NCBI RefSeq assembly: GCF_900116545.1
Contig: NZ_FPCK01000001.1
Span: 1,736,001-1,800,000 of the forward strand
Source: Devosia crocina
GTDB taxonomy: Bacteria > Pseudomonadota > Alphaproteobacteria > Rhizobiales > Devosiaceae
Direction: 5' to 3'
DNA: 64,000 bases
The notes under the pieces were generated by a model. That model made no database searches. It was not told where the DNA came from and saw nothing but the letters and a program-made list of their open reading frames with translations. Position numbers and translations under genes: made by a program. Each line of letters opens with the position of its first letter. Positions within the stretch are counted from its first letter, which is position 1. This document shows positions 35,980 through 46,883 of the stretch, piece by piece.

Positions 35980-37122
35980 CTACAGCCACCCCAAAGCCAG
36001 TTGCTTGAGTGCGTCGGTGGCGCGTCGAACGAGATCGCCTTGTGGCACGTCCTGGGCAGCATAAAGCGGTGCGCTTTGAACCAGCTGATCGTTGCAGAAC
36101 ACCCGCAATTCGGCAATCTGTTGACCGGCGGCAACGGGGGGCATAAGCGGGGCGACATAATGCACGCTCGCCGAGAGGCAATCGCGGGAACCTCGCGGCA
36201 GATAAAGCGCTATATCCCCCTGCCCCACCAGCCCAACGCTGCTGCTCTCGCCACCATAGACATCAGCATAGGCAACAACCGCGCCCTCTGCATAGGCTTC
36301 GAACCGCTCGAATGCACGTGTGCCCCAGGTCAGGAGCTTGCGTCCTTCTTCGGCGCGCTCGCGCATGGAGCCCAAGCCGTGCACCACTGCAACGAGGCGG
36401 CGATCGCCCTGCGCTGTCGAGATGACGGCACCATAGCCTGCAGCATTGGTATGGCCGGTCTTGAGCCCATCGACACCGATGCCGACTTCGATCAGCGAAT
36501 TACGGTTTGCCTGATTGATGCCATTCCACTCCATCTCCGGCTCGGAGAAGTAGTGGTAGAATTCGGGGAACTCACGGATCAGGTAGCGACCAAGATCGGC
36601 AAGGTCCCGCGCCGTCGAATATTCATCTGGGTCCGGCAAACCGGTCGAATTTGTGAAGTTGGAGCCATCGAGTCCGATCTGCCGGGCCAGTTGGTTCATC
36701 ATGGAAGCAAAGGTCGCTTCGGTGCCGGCAATGCCCTCGGCCAGAACAATGGCCGCGTCATTCCCGGACTGGATGATGACCGAGCGGATCAGGTCTTCGA
36801 CGCGGATGCGGGAATTGAGCTCTGCAAACATGGTCGAGCCGCCCGAGGCTGCGCCACCGGTGCGCCAGGCGTTTTCGGAAACGAAGAACTCGTCGTCCAG
36901 CGTGATGCGGCCGTTGCGAAGCTCGTTGAAGACGACGGCCAGCGTCATGAGCTTGGTCATGCTGGCGGGCTCGAGCCGCGCGTCGGCATCCTTCTGGAAG
37001 ATGACCGTCCCGGACTCGTAGTCCATCAAAACGGCGAAACGCGCATTGGTTTCGAAATTGGCCTGGGCCATGGCCGGGAAGGCGCTGGCGATTGCAAAAA
37101 GCAGGACGAAGAGCAGTCTCAC
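35980..37122 (-). CDS. dacF: D-alanyl-D-alanine carboxypeptidase (PBP5/6 type)
   Basis: A 380-residue periplasmic enzyme trimming peptidoglycan pentapeptides. A signal peptide spans about 1-19 (FPAMAQ). The three penicilloyl-transferase motifs are SMTK (Ser54, Lys57), SGND near 115 and KTGH near 220. The C-terminus ends in a short amphipathic stretch (DALKQLALGWL) that may anchor to the membrane. It follows rlpA by 60 bases. The choice of symbol within the dac family is by synteny only. Confidence 0.9.
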   Translation of the reverse strand: MRLLFVLLFAIASAFPAMAQANFETNARFAVLMDYESGTVIFQKDADARLEPASMTKLMTLAVVFNELRNGRITLDDEFFVSENAWRTGGAASGGSTMFAELNSRIRVEDLIRSVIIQSGNDAAIVLAEGIAGTEATFASMMNQLARQIGLDGSNFTNSTGLPDPDEYSTARDLADLGRYLIREFPEFYHYFSEPEMEWNGINQANRNSLIEVGIGVDGLKTGHTNAAGYGAVISTAQGDRRLVAVVHGLGSMRERAEEGRKLLTWGTRAFERFEAYAEGAVVAYADVYGGESSSVGLVGQGDIALYLPRGSRDCLSASVHYVAPLMPPVAAGQQIAELRVFCNDQLVQSAPLYAAQDVPQGDLVRRATDALKQLALGWL

Positions 37123-37182
37123 GGGCGATACCTTGCGTTGCGGCCGTTCTGATCCGATGTCGGCGCGGCGCTCGATAGCAAA

Positions 37183-38229
37183 CTAATAGAGAATTATGTC
37201 GCCCAGGCCAAGTTTGCGGGCGAGATCGAGAGCGTCCTGTTTGGTGGCGCCCGGCTTGAGATAGGTCAGCGTCAGGCGCGTTGACCGCCTGCCATCCACC
37301 AGAACCTCTTCTTCGTCGACAGCACCCAGAACGGCAAAATGCTCAGCCAGGGTTATCGCGTTGTTCTGATTGGAGAATACCCCCAGGTCCATTCTGATGG
37401 CCCGGCGGCCTGCATCGATGCTCGTGGCCCAGGCCTGGAGCTCCGGAGAACCGGAGGCCATGGCGTTCACAGCCGCGTGTGCCGATCCGATATTGGCGTC
37501 CACTGCCTCGGGCGTCGTGTCCGTATAGGAAAAGAGGCCGTTGATGAAATTGGTCGTCATGCCGACCAGGCTGCGGTTGCTCTCGGCGCTTGCCACGCGG
37601 ATGTTGCCGCTGTCGAAGTCGTTGGGGCCGGAATAGCTCGCCATCAGCGTGCGGGTGTCGTCGCCTTCGAGCGGCGCCTGCCCCACATACTGGACCGAAA
37701 CATTGGCCGAACCATTATTGACATAGCCTAGCATCGAGGCCGCCCGGTAAGACAGATCGATGATACGCCCCGGCATATAGGGTCCGCGATCGTTGACGCG
37801 CACGACGAGTGACCGGCCGTTATCCTTGTTCGTCACGCGGACATAGGAGGGGAGCGGAAGGGTCGGATGCGCCGCCGTGATGGCATTGGCGGAAAAGATC
37901 TCGCCATTGGCCGTGCGGCGGCCGTGGAAATCGGAGCCGTACCACGACGCTTCGCCCGCGGCCTGGTAATTGGGATCGTGCTGGGGAACATACGTCTTGC
38001 CGCGCACGGTGTAGGGCTGGCCAACCTGATAGCGGCCACCCCCGCGCGGCGGGTTGGGATGATTGGTGACTCTTGGGGAAACTGAAACACCGAATTCGCT
38101 GGAGGTGAATGCCCCCCGTTTCACGGTCGGCCCTACCCCGCCGCTACTACCAAGACATGCGGCAAGGGCGGGGGCAATGAGCGCACAAAGGGCGGCGGTG
38201 CGGATAAGGTGGCGCCAAGTGGTCGTCAC
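37183..38229 (-). CDS. rlpA: Septal ring lytic transglycosylase RlpA with SPOR domain
   Basis: The 348-residue lipoprotein has a lipobox ending at Cys25 (ALAAC). Residues about 90-185 are the double-psi beta-barrel, with EASWYGSDFHGRRTANGE and RVNDRGPYMPGRIIDLS, the catalytic core. The C-terminal 85 residues resemble a SPOR domain (MDLGVFSNQNNAITLAEHF) that binds denuded glycan at the division site. It heads the rlpA-dac cluster. Confidence 0.93.
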   Translation of the reverse strand: MTTTWRHLIRTAALCALIAPALAACLGSSGGVGPTVKRGAFTSSEFGVSVSPRVTNHPNPPRGGGRYQVGQPYTVRGKTYVPQHDPNYQAAGEASWYGSDFHGRRTANGEIFSANAITAAHPTLPLPSYVRVTNKDNGRSLVVRVNDRGPYMPGRIIDLSYRAASMLGYVNNGSANVSVQYVGQAPLEGDDTRTLMASYSGPNDFDSGNIRVASAESNRSLVGMTTNFINGLFSYTDTTPEAVDANIGSAHAAVNAMASGSPELQAWATSIDAGRRAIRMDLGVFSNQNNAITLAEHFAVLGAVDEEEVLVDGRRSTRLTLTYLKPGATKQDALDLARKLGLGDIILY

Positions 38230-38436
38230 GGTACTCTTTACTCAACACGCTTTGGATCAGGGCGCACACATCCGAAGATGCATACGGGCAACTTTATGCA
38301 AATTGTCATCCAGCTGGTTGAGGAGAGGTTAAGCGTAGCAATCCGTTAGCAATACCGCCCCTATGAGGTCACTTATCGTTAACAAGATGCTAACGAAACA
38401 CACCCTTGAAGCGCAGATCCGATACCGAGTTTTACC

Positions 38437-39012
38437 TTAAAAGGGGGTGGAAAACGGCACGAGCGGTGTGTCGGCACGCAGGTAAAGAGGGTGCTTTGGT
38501 GAACCATCGGCATTGGTGCCAAAACACCAGAGTTCTACCTGATCCCGGCGCAACGCCTCGACAAGTTCGCGCCCGGCGGGTGCGAGCGCCTTGTTGAGTT
38601 TGCCATGGCAAAGCACAACGCGCCCAGCACCGCTGGCAGCTTTGCGGATGGCCGGAATGTTGGCCGGCGAAACGGCCACGATGCCAGGCTGAACCAAAGC
38701 CTTGGGATCGGTCGCGCGATAATCTCCCACATTGCATTTGACCATCGCCGAAAAGCCTTCGCGGCGGGCGAAGGTCCACTCCCGCGCGCAGGTGGGGTCA
38801 TCAACCGTCGCGTCGGCTGTAGAGGGATTCATACCGATAAAAAGGATATAGCGGTCGGGGAAGCTTTCACCCATCCAGCGGCGCATGATCTGGCGATAGC
38901 GGGTATCTTCGCTCATCACCACATCGCCATGAACGCCGTGGGCAAGACGCAGGCGAACCTTGCCGCCGGGATCGTGCTCCGGCGGCGTTGAAGTCGATTC
39001 CGTCTGGTTCAT
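38437..39012 (-). CDS. DUF1643 domain protein
   Basis: A 191-residue protein with the DUF1643 pattern: [21 protein letters not shown] near residue 58, then [23 protein letters not shown] and LCHGKLNK. Function is unknown. The ATG at 39012 overlaps the folD stop (ATGA), so it is translated with folD. The longer frame to 39084 only covers folD sequence. Confidence 0.85.
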   Translation of the reverse strand: MNQTESTSTPPEHDPGGKVRLRLAHGVHGDVVMSEDTRYRQIMRRWMGESFPDRYILFIGMNPSTADATVDDPTCAREWTFARREGFSAMVKCNVGDYRATDPKALVQPGIVAVSPANIPAIRKAASGAGRVVLCHGKLNKALAPAGRELVEALRRDQVELWCFGTNADGSPKHPLYLRADTPLVPFSTPF

Positions 39013-39911
39013 GCGGTCAGATCGCTTGGGGGCACGAGACCGTTGATGAGCGAGGCGGTGGTGATGGTATTGGCGAGAAGGCAAGCGATGGTCATCGGGC
39101 CAACGCCGCCGGGAACCGGCGTGATGGCTCCGGCAACCTCGGCTGCGGACGCGAAATCGACATCACCAACCAGTCTGGTCTTGCCTTCACCCTTTTCTGG
39201 AGCCGGAACACGGTTGATGCCGACATCAATGACCACCGCTCCGGCCTTCAGCCAGTCGCCCTTCACCATTTGCGGGCGGCCAACGGCGGCAACGACAATG
39301 TCGGCCTGACGCACCACTTCGGGAAGGTTTTCTGTTCGCGAATGGGCGACCGTAACCGTGCAGTTGTCGCGCAGCAGCAATTGCATCATCGGTTTGCCCA
39401 CAAGATTGGAGCGGCCGATGATGACGGCATTCTTGCCCTCGAGCTTACCGAGATGATCGCGCAGCAGCATGAGACAACCCAGGGGGGTGCAAGAGACGGG
39501 GCCTGGCAAGCCGATCTGCACCTTGCCGACATTGGCGGGCGTGAAACTATCGACATCTTTCATCGGGTCGATGGCCTCGATGACCTTATTCGGGTCGATA
39601 TGCTTGGGCACCGGCATCTGCACCAGAATCCCGTGAACTGCGGGATCGGCGTTGAGCTGATGCACCAGCGCGAGCAGTTCCGCCTCAGGCACGTCTCCTG
39701 GCAACTCGTGCTTGAAGGAGTTCATGCCCACTTCGGCAGTCTGCTTGGCCTTGTTGGTGACATAGACCTGGCTTGCAGGATCAGTACCGACAATCACCAC
39801 AGCAAGGCCAGGGGTGATGCCATGTTCGGTCTTGAGACGCTCGACGTGACCGGCAATGCGACCGCGCAGATTCTCTGCAAAGAGTTTTCCGTCGATGATG
39901 TGTGCGGTCAT
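39009..39911 (-). CDS. folD: Methylenetetrahydrofolate dehydrogenase/cyclohydrolase
   Basis: The 300-residue bifunctional enzyme interconverts 5,10-methylene- and 10-formyl-tetrahydrofolate. The catalytic Lys lies in [11 protein letters not shown], the signature [13 protein letters not shown] is near 98, and the NADP site reads [13 protein letters not shown]. The C-terminal [12 protein letters not shown] is complete. It is followed by the overlapping DUF1643 gene. Confidence 0.96.
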   Translation of the reverse strand: MTAHIIDGKLFAENLRGRIAGHVERLKTEHGITPGLAVVIVGTDPASQVYVTNKAKQTAEVGMNSFKHELPGDVPEAELLALVHQLNADPAVHGILVQMPVPKHIDPNKVIEAIDPMKDVDSFTPANVGKVQIGLPGPVSCTPLGCLMLLRDHLGKLEGKNAVIIGRSNLVGKPMMQLLLRDNCTVTVAHSRTENLPEVVRQADIVVAAVGRPQMVKGDWLKAGAVVIDVGINRVPAPEKGEGKTRLVGDVDFASAAEVAGAITPVPGGVGPMTIACLLANTITTASLINGLVPPSDLTA

Positions 39912-40036
39912 GATGAACCTCTTGAACTAGCGGCCGGACGAAGCCCAGCATTCCGGCCCTCGACATAAGGGATGAAGATCGGTGCGTCCATGGCCTCAGA
40001 GGGATAGAGCGCCGGGCGGCAGCGCCATCGAGCGCT

Positions 40037-40519
40037 CTACCCGATATCTGTGATCTCGATGTCCCGCGGGCCCAGGGAAGCTTCATCGCCTACGGTCTTG
40101 CCCAGCAAAGCGCGAGCGATAGGCGAAGCATGCGAGATTGTCCCCGCCTTGGGGTCAGCCTCGTCCTCGCCGACGATGCGATATGTCTCTACACGCCCAT
40201 CTGCGCGCTTGAAGGTGACTGTGCTGCCGAAAGCCACAGTTTCCGTACCAATTGGCGGTGGCATGAGTTGAGCCGTGCGCAAACGTTCGGCGAAGTAGCG
40301 AGCATCCCGCAGCGGCACAGCGGACTGGCGACGGCGCTCGTTGATGTCCTCAATCACCTGCGCAGCGTCGTAAGCTACCTTGGCCGCCAAGAGCTGCTCG
40401 TTAAGGGCCGAAAGCCCCTGTTCGGTCACGAGGTTAGTTCCGGGCGGGATAGGCCGATCGGGCAGAAAGGCTTCGGCAGCGGTTTCGGCAGATTCTTCCT
40501 TGGTGAAGGCAACACTCAC
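40037..40519 (-). CDS. GreA/GreB-family transcription factor
   Basis: A 160-residue protein with an N-terminal coiled-coil region (about 30-85; VEDINERRRQSA-like acidic/basic helix) and a C-terminal FKBP-like Gre domain (FGSTVTFKRADGRVETYRIVGEDEADP, then SPIARALLGKTVGDEA). These factors enter the RNA polymerase secondary channel to rescue stalled complexes. The tip acidic pair typical of true GreA is not clearly seen. It stands alone; spacing to folD is 125 bases. Confidence 0.85.
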   Translation of the reverse strand: MSVAFTKEESAETAAEAFLPDRPIPPGTNLVTEQGLSALNEQLLAAKVAYDAAQVIEDINERRRQSAVPLRDARYFAERLRTAQLMPPPIGTETVAFGSTVTFKRADGRVETYRIVGEDEADPKAGTISHASPIARALLGKTVGDEASLGPRDIEITDIG

Positions 40520-40606
40520 GGCCGGGCTCTTTCCCTCGGGACGGAGGAGCGGAATCGCTCATCGAGTGGTCGTCTAGCAACCGAACATCGGTTCGCAAAG
40601 AAAAGA

Positions 40607-40790
40607 CCGCCCGGCAGAACTGCCGGACGGCCTTGGGGGACATGGCTCACCGCACTGTTGAGGGCTTGGGGGACAAGCGGCAAACCCTATCCTGCTCACC
40701 GGTGCATGGGTCGTTTGCCGTCCGATGAACTGGGTGAAAGATGGGGAGCAATTGCGGCAAGAAAAGTGCGGCTCACCGAACTGTGAAGGG
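40607..40790 (-). ncRNA. Candidate small RNA with orphan terminator
   Basis: A strong hairpin (CCGTCCGGCAG-TT-CTGCCGGGCGG, 40608-40632) followed on the minus strand by TCTTTTCTTTG terminates nothing annotated: no minus-strand gene lies upstream. The preceding 150 bases carry three copies of CGGTGAGC (40645, 40694, 40771), two copies of TGTCCCCCAAG (40632 and 40665 regions) and a stem CGGCAAAC / GTTTGCCG. This fits a structured small RNA with C-rich, possibly Shine-Dalgarno-binding loops. The 5' end is uncertain; most of the 378-base gap 40520-40897 is accounted for by it and the amn promoter. Confidence 0.45.
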
Positions 40791-40813
40791 CGCGCACGCT
40801 AGAGACGCTTCCG

Positions 40814-40842
40814 TTGAGAAGGTGTCACGGCCTGCCTATAGT
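40814..40842 (+). promoter_or_regulatory. Promoter of amn
   Basis: TTGAGA, 17-base spacer, TATAGT. The transcript would start near 40849, about 50 bases before the amn ATG. Confidence 0.65.
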
Positions 40843-40897
40843 GACGGGCTAAACCGGCTCGATTCCTGTAAGCGCCGGCATATGAGGACCCTAGACG

Positions 40898-42370
40898 ATG
40901 ATGATCAGCCCGCCGCGCCTCGAGACCAAGAGCTTCACTGACCCACAGGAGGCCTGGGAGCAGATCGCGGTGATCTACCGCCGCAATTGCGATTTCATTC
41001 GTGGGCATCTGCAAGGTCTGACGCGAGGTGAGGTGCCGGAAGGTCGCGTGCGCGCTTGCTACCCGCAGGTCGAAGTGCGGTCCACCAGCTACTCCAAGCA
41101 TGAAAGCACCCTACCCTACGGTTATCTTCATACACCGGGGATCTACCGCACGACCGTAACAGCGCCGGATCTTTTCAAAACCTATTTCGAGGAACAGTTC
41201 ACGGTATTGCTGCGCAATCACGGGGGAACCATCGATGTCGGCGAAAGCGAAACCCCGATACCGCTGCACTTCGCGCTGCCGCCGCACGAACATGTCGATG
41301 GCGCGGCTCTCAATGCGCTCAATATTCCGCTCCGCGACGTGTTCGACGCGCCGGACCTGACCAACACCGATGATGAAATTGCCAATGGGACCTATGTGCC
41401 ACCGCGGGGCGGACCATATCCGCTTTCAGCATTCACGGCGCCGAGAGTCGACTATTCGCTGTTCCGCCTCGCGCATTACACTGGGACCGCGGCAGAGCAC
41501 TTCCAGAATTTCGTGATCTTCACCAACTACCAGTTCTATATCGACGAGTTCTGCCGGGTGGCAAAGTCGTGGATGAACGAGGGGCACGGGCACTACAAGC
41601 GGTTTATCGAACCCGGCAATGTTGCAACCGACAATATGCTGACCGGCGGGGCTGTAACCGGCTCGCCGCCACCCCGCTCACCACAAATGCCCGCCTATCA
41701 CCTGGTAGGCGATCGCGGCCGCGGGATCACAATGGTCAATATCGGCGTGGGACCTTCTAACGCCAAGACCATTACCGACCATATCGCGGTATTGCGGCCG
41801 CATGCCTGGATCATGCTCGGCCATTGTGCGGGCCTGCGCAACAGCCAGGAATTGGGCGACTATGTTCTGGCGCACGCCTATGTGCGCGAGGACCATGTGC
41901 TTGATGCCGACCTGCCGCTTACGGTGCCGGTGCCGGCGCTCGCGGAAGTGCAGGTCGCACTTGAGCAGGCGGTGGAGGAAATCACCCAGACCGAGGGGAT
42001 CGAGACCAAGAAGATCATGCGTACCGGCACTGTTGCCACCTTCGACAATCGCAATTGGGAATTGCGCGACCAGACTGAAATTGTGCGGCAACTGAGCCAG
42101 TCGCGAGCCGTGGCGCTTGACATGGAGAGTGCGACCATCGCTGCGAACGGCTTCCGCTTCCGCGTGCCTTATGGGACACTTCTCTGTGTTTCAGACAAGC
42201 CGCTCCATGGCGAGTTGAAGCTGCCCGGCATGGCGTCGGACTTCTACCGCACCCAGGTGAACCGGCATCTGCAGATCGGGCTGCGCGCCATGGAAATCCT
42301 GCGTGATCAGCCTGCCGAGCGGCTGCATTCGCGCAAACTGAGAAGCTTTGCGGAAACTGCGTTCCAGTAA
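40898..42370 (+). CDS. amn: AMP nucleosidase
   Basis: The 490-residue enzyme splits AMP into adenine and ribose 5-phosphate. The N-terminal Amn-specific domain (residues 1-180) is followed by the nucleoside phosphorylase fold, with FTNYQFYIDEFC, TDHIAVLRPHAWIMLGHCAG and the catalytic region ALDMESATIAANGFRF. Length matches the family (about 480-490). It is a single gene behind a good promoter. Confidence 0.95.
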   Translation: MMISPPRLETKSFTDPQEAWEQIAVIYRRNCDFIRGHLQGLTRGEVPEGRVRACYPQVEVRSTSYSKHESTLPYGYLHTPGIYRTTVTAPDLFKTYFEEQFTVLLRNHGGTIDVGESETPIPLHFALPPHEHVDGAALNALNIPLRDVFDAPDLTNTDDEIANGTYVPPRGGPYPLSAFTAPRVDYSLFRLAHYTGTAAEHFQNFVIFTNYQFYIDEFCRVAKSWMNEGHGHYKRFIEPGNVATDNMLTGGAVTGSPPPRSPQMPAYHLVGDRGRGITMVNIGVGPSNAKTITDHIAVLRPHAWIMLGHCAGLRNSQELGDYVLAHAYVREDHVLDADLPLTVPVPALAEVQVALEQAVEEITQTEGIETKKIMRTGTVATFDNRNWELRDQTEIVRQLSQSRAVALDMESATIAANGFRFRVPYGTLLCVSDKPLHGELKLPGMASDFYRTQVNRHLQIGLRAMEILRDQPAERLHSRKLRSFAETAFQ

Positions 42371-42422
42371 CGGCGCCGCCTCAGGCGAGTATGTCTGCTC
42401 TCGTCTCCGTGTAGCGCGTGCT

Positions 42423-42447
42423 GGAACATATCGCAGGTTAGTCCGTT
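42423..42447 (+). promoter_or_regulatory. EcfG-type general stress promoter of csbD
   Basis: GGAAC, 16 bases, CGTT: the consensus of EcfG (SigT) promoters in alphaproteobacteria. It lies 33 bases before the csbD start, behind which AAGGAG is the ribosome site. Confidence 0.65.
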
Positions 42448-42480
42448 CTCATTGCACAGGGCTTTCGAAAGGAGCTTAAA

Positions 42481-42663
42481 ATGCATAAGGACGAAGCTAA
42501 AGGTGCTGGCAAGCAGGTCAAAGGCGCGATGAAAGACGCAGCTGGCGGCCTGACCGGGAACGAACGTCTACAGGCCGAAGGCAAGGCCGATAAGGTCGAA
42601 GGCAAAATTCAGCAGAAGGCCGGCGAGCTTAAGGACGACGCGCGAGACGCGCTGAAGCACTAG
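42481..42663 (+). CDS. CsbD family stress protein
   Basis: A 60-residue hydrophilic, Lys/Glu/Ala-rich protein of the CsbD family (KGAGKQVKGAMKDAAGGLTG, then KVEGKIQQKAGELKD). Members are induced by general stress and are largely unstructured; their action is unknown. The EcfG-like promoter upstream supports stress control here. A terminator follows 22 bases past the stop. Confidence 0.9.
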   Translation: MHKDEAKGAGKQVKGAMKDAAGGLTGNERLQAEGKADKVEGKIQQKAGELKDDARDALKH

Positions 42664-42684
42664 TCGTGCCAATTGTTATCAAAG

Positions 42685-42711
42685 AGGGCTGCGGTGACGC
42701 GGCCCTTTTTT
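42685..42711 (+). terminator. Intrinsic terminator of csbD
   Basis: AGGGCTGCG-GTGA-CGCGGCCCT followed by six T residues. Confidence 0.85.
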
Positions 42712-42826
42712 GTTTGTGGGTGTTGCCAACTCTACCCGGCCCAAAGAATAGCGTCTTCGGTTGTGCACAACATCTCGCAAGAGCCGATGCGTACCTCGCC
42801 TGAAAGAAGGTCGGGTGGTGTTGGAA

Positions 42827-42856
42827 AACAAAAGGCCCGGTGTCGCCACCGGACCT
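42827..42856 (-). terminator. Intrinsic terminator of eno
   Basis: Minus-strand AGGTCCGGTGG-CGA-CACCGGGCCT followed by TTTGTTTT, 19 bases past the eno stop. Confidence 0.8.
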
Positions 42857-42874
42857 CTTATGATCTAGATCCAG

Positions 42875-44194
<1,320 letters not shown>

Positions 44195-44306
44195 CTAGAC
44201 GCTGGTTGTGACAAGGGAAAGAGGGAGCGCCAAATTTTATCGCCCCTGCCCCTTTCCACGCTTCGCGTCTGACCTGTAACGTTTTCGGAAACAGGAGGAA
44301 TCACCA

Positions 44307-44732
44307 GTGCCACTCGTCAAACAAGTTGCCCATACCTGCATCTTTGCTCGCGATCTCGATGCGGTGGAGGCATTTTACCGCGATGTCATCGGCATCGCCC
44401 CCAAGTTCGAATTCAGGCGCGGCGAAAATCGGATCGGGTTCTATCTCGACTTCGGCAACCGCACCTTTGTCGAGGTCTTCCTCAAGGGCGAGTCGCGGTT
44501 CGAAGAAACCAATCAGATCAACCACATCTGTCTGGAAACGGACGATCTCGACGCGTTCATCGCCCATGTCAAATCGCACAACGTCGCCATTACCGACAAA
44601 AAGCGGGGTGCCGACAATACCTGGCAGGCCTGGATGGCAGACCCGAGCGGGGTGAAGCTCGAGATCTTCCAATATACGCCGGAAAGCATGCAGTTCGGGC
44701 CGGATGGAGCTGTGTGTCAGGTCGATTGGTAG
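44307..44732 (+). CDS. VOC family (glyoxalase/dioxygenase fold) protein
   Basis: A 141-residue protein starting with GTG at 44307, 10 bases behind AGGAGGA. It has the two beta-alpha-beta modules of the vicinal-oxygen-chelate fold: VAHTCIFARDLDAVEAFY at the N-terminus with a metal His, HICLETDDLDAF near residue 73, and DPSGVKLEIFQY with a metal Glu near the end. Candidate functions range from lactoylglutathione lyase to epimerase; the sequence does not decide. It ends three bases from the convergent neighbour. Confidence 0.85.
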   Translation: MPLVKQVAHTCIFARDLDAVEAFYRDVIGIAPKFEFRRGENRIGFYLDFGNRTFVEVFLKGESRFEETNQINHICLETDDLDAFIAHVKSHNVAITDKKRGADNTWQAWMADPSGVKLEIFQYTPESMQFGPDGAVCQVDW

Positions 44733-44735
44733 ATT

Positions 44736-45332
44736 TCAAGCTGGCGGACACCGTCCCCAGACTTCGACCTCGAACGACGATACATTGACCATCAGATCGG
44801 GCGAAGGCATCCAGATATCGAGGCCTTCTTCCATTCTCGCGCGCATATCGGCGAGAACCGCGTCCTGCCGCATTGCATCCGCGTCGGTCATGTCGAAGAT
44901 CTCGAGGATGTATTGGTCGCTTGCCTCCATCGAGAAACGCCGTTCCGACCCGGGAACGGGCTCCATCTCGAAAGTGCCCTTGTCTGCGCCATCGGGCGTG
45001 AGCTGTTGCACCAAAAAACTATTGGGGCCTGTCGCCTCATGGGTGATGATGATCTCCCAGTCGTCGGCACAGGTCCGCTCTATGGCCCAGGTCAGCGTTT
45101 CGCGATCAGATGCGGAGCCGTCGCCTTCCCAGTTGCGCGCCGTATTGCTGAGGGTGAACCAGCGGCCGCCTACCGTCTCGACGATGCCTTCATGCGTATC
45201 GGGTCCGCCGAGTAGTTCAAAATTTTCGGCTTCGATCAGCGGCGCCACGGAATCGAGTTGCTGAGCCATTTGCTCGGTTGCAAAAGCGGGCTGAACGAGG
45301 GCGGAAGCAAGAAGGGCAATGGCGAGGCGCAT
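44736..45332 (-). CDS. Secreted hypothetical protein
   Basis: A 198-residue protein with a signal peptide (MRLAIALLASALVQPAFA, cleavage near 18). The mature part is acidic with motifs GGRWFTLSNTARNWEGDGS and ILEIFDMTDADAMRQDA and two Cys (ERTCADDWEI, WGRCPPA). I do not recognise the family; a periplasmic location is the only inference. Codon use fits the genome. Confidence 0.75.
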   Translation of the reverse strand: MRLAIALLASALVQPAFATEQMAQQLDSVAPLIEAENFELLGGPDTHEGIVETVGGRWFTLSNTARNWEGDGSASDRETLTWAIERTCADDWEIIITHEATGPNSFLVQQLTPDGADKGTFEMEPVPGSERRFSMEASDQYILEIFDMTDADAMRQDAVLADMRARMEEGLDIWMPSPDLMVNVSSFEVEVWGRCPPA

Positions 45333-45400
45333 TGGAAACTCCGGATCTGGGACGTCGACAATAAGACGCCCAGATCCGGGTCAAGCTTGGTCGCTGCGGA

Positions 45401-46690
45401 CTATTCCGAAGTCTGCCGGATAAAACCGAAAGCCAGAAGCGTGATCACAGCGGCGATGATCATGTAATAGCCCACCGTGTGCAGTCCGAATGTGCCGGCC
45501 AGCCAGGTGGCGATGTAGGGGGCAAAGGATGCGCCGAAGATGCCGCCCAGATTGAACGTCAGCGAGGCGCCGGTGTAGCGCACTGCCGTGGGAAAAGGCG
45601 CAGCGAGAGCGGTGCCGAGCGGCCCATAGGTCATCCCCATCAGCGCAAAGCCGATGCAGAGAAAACCGAGGACGCCCACGACATTGCCCGATCCCAGAAG
45701 CGGCGCTAGGACGAGACCGAACAGCGCAATGCCGATGGAAACCCCGATCATGACGCGACGCATGCCGAAGCGATCAGCAAGAACGGCAGCCAGGGGAATG
45801 AAAAGCCCGAAGAACAGCACGCCGACCATCTGCAGGATCAGGAATTCTTCGCGGCTATAGCCCAGTGCGCCCGTGCCGTAGCTGAGGGAAAACACCGTCA
45901 TGATATAGAACAGCACAAAGGTTGCGAGCGCTGCCATTGTGCCGAGCAGAAGGCTCAGCTTGTGCGAGCGGAATACGTCGAGGAACGGCACTTCGACCCG
46001 CTCCGACTTTTCGATTGCCTTGGCAAATTCGGGGGTTTCGGCGATCTTGAGACGAATGAAAAGGCCGAAGATGACAAGGCCCGCACTCGCAAGGAACGGC
46101 ACGCGCCAGCCCCAGGACATGAACTGCTCGTCGCCCAGGAAATGGGCCAGAACGAGGAAGATGGTCGTGGCAAAGAAAAAGCCGACAGGCGCCCCAAGCT
46201 GGGGGAACATGCCGTACCAGGCGCGCTTGCCTTCTGGGGCGTTCTCGGTGGCCAGCAACACCGCACCGCCCCACTCGCCGCCAAGGCCAAGCCCCTGCCC
46301 CAGTCGGCACAGTGCGAGCAGCAAGGGGGCAATGATGCCGATCTGCTCATAGGTGGGCAGCACGCCGATCAGAACAGTGGAAATACCCATGGTGAGCAGC
46401 GCTGCCACAAGCGTTGCCTTGCGGCCGACCTTGTCGCCGAAATGGCCGAAGAAGGCTGCGCCGATCGGCCGAGCAATGAAAGCGATGGCGAAGGTCGCCA
46501 GCGAACTCAACAGCGCCGAATTGGCGTCGGCGGCCGGAAAGAAAAGCTGCGGGAAAACGATCACCGCGGCCGTCGCATAGATATAAAAATCGAAGAACTC
46601 GATCGTCGTGCCGATCATGCTCGCCGCGAGAACGCGGCGGGCGGAATTTCTCGGCGTGGCGGCCGAGACACTGTCTGTAGCGATTGTCAT
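45401..46690 (-). CDS. MFS transporter of the metabolite:H+ symporter (MHS) type
   Basis: A 429-residue, twelve-helix membrane transporter. The N-terminus has the MHS pattern TTIEFFDFYIYATAAVIVF, the loop 2-3 motif GHFGDKVGRKATL, and LGLGGEWGGAVLLATENAP in helix 5 region; ShiA, ProP and KgtP share these. The substrate is probably an organic acid or osmolyte but cannot be fixed. The ATG at 46690 (MTIATDS) is chosen; the longer frame is unlike the family. It diverges from the serine hydrolase gene. Confidence 0.9.
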   Translation of the reverse strand: MTIATDSVSAATPRNSARRVLAASMIGTTIEFFDFYIYATAAVIVFPQLFFPAADANSALLSSLATFAIAFIARPIGAAFFGHFGDKVGRKATLVAALLTMGISTVLIGVLPTYEQIGIIAPLLLALCRLGQGLGLGGEWGGAVLLATENAPEGKRAWYGMFPQLGAPVGFFFATTIFLVLAHFLGDEQFMSWGWRVPFLASAGLVIFGLFIRLKIAETPEFAKAIEKSERVEVPFLDVFRSHKLSLLLGTMAALATFVLFYIMTVFSLSYGTGALGYSREEFLILQMVGVLFFGLFIPLAAVLADRFGMRRVMIGVSIGIALFGLVLAPLLGSGNVVGVLGFLCIGFALMGMTYGPLGTALAAPFPTAVRYTGASLTFNLGGIFGASFAPYIATWLAGTFGLHTVGYYMIIAAVITLLAFGFIRQTSE

Positions 46691-46883
46691 GATAGTCCGG
46701 GATGTACTCAGGTGGCTGAGCTTGCGCGCCTCCATCCCTGACTGATCCCGCAAGCTCGATGCGGCCCGAGTACCGCAGGGTACGGTTGGGCGCAAGGCTT
46801 TTTGCTGATGCGTTCACGAGGACGTTGACAGCCGGCGGCGTCACCACCGTAAATTTGCCTCAAGTCGCGGAGAAGCCTTGGCC

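Noticed and set aside
40607..40790. 6S RNA as identity of the candidate small RNA
   Set aside because: The repeats are direct rather than the long complementary arms expected for 6S RNA, and the neighbours are not those usual for ssrS.
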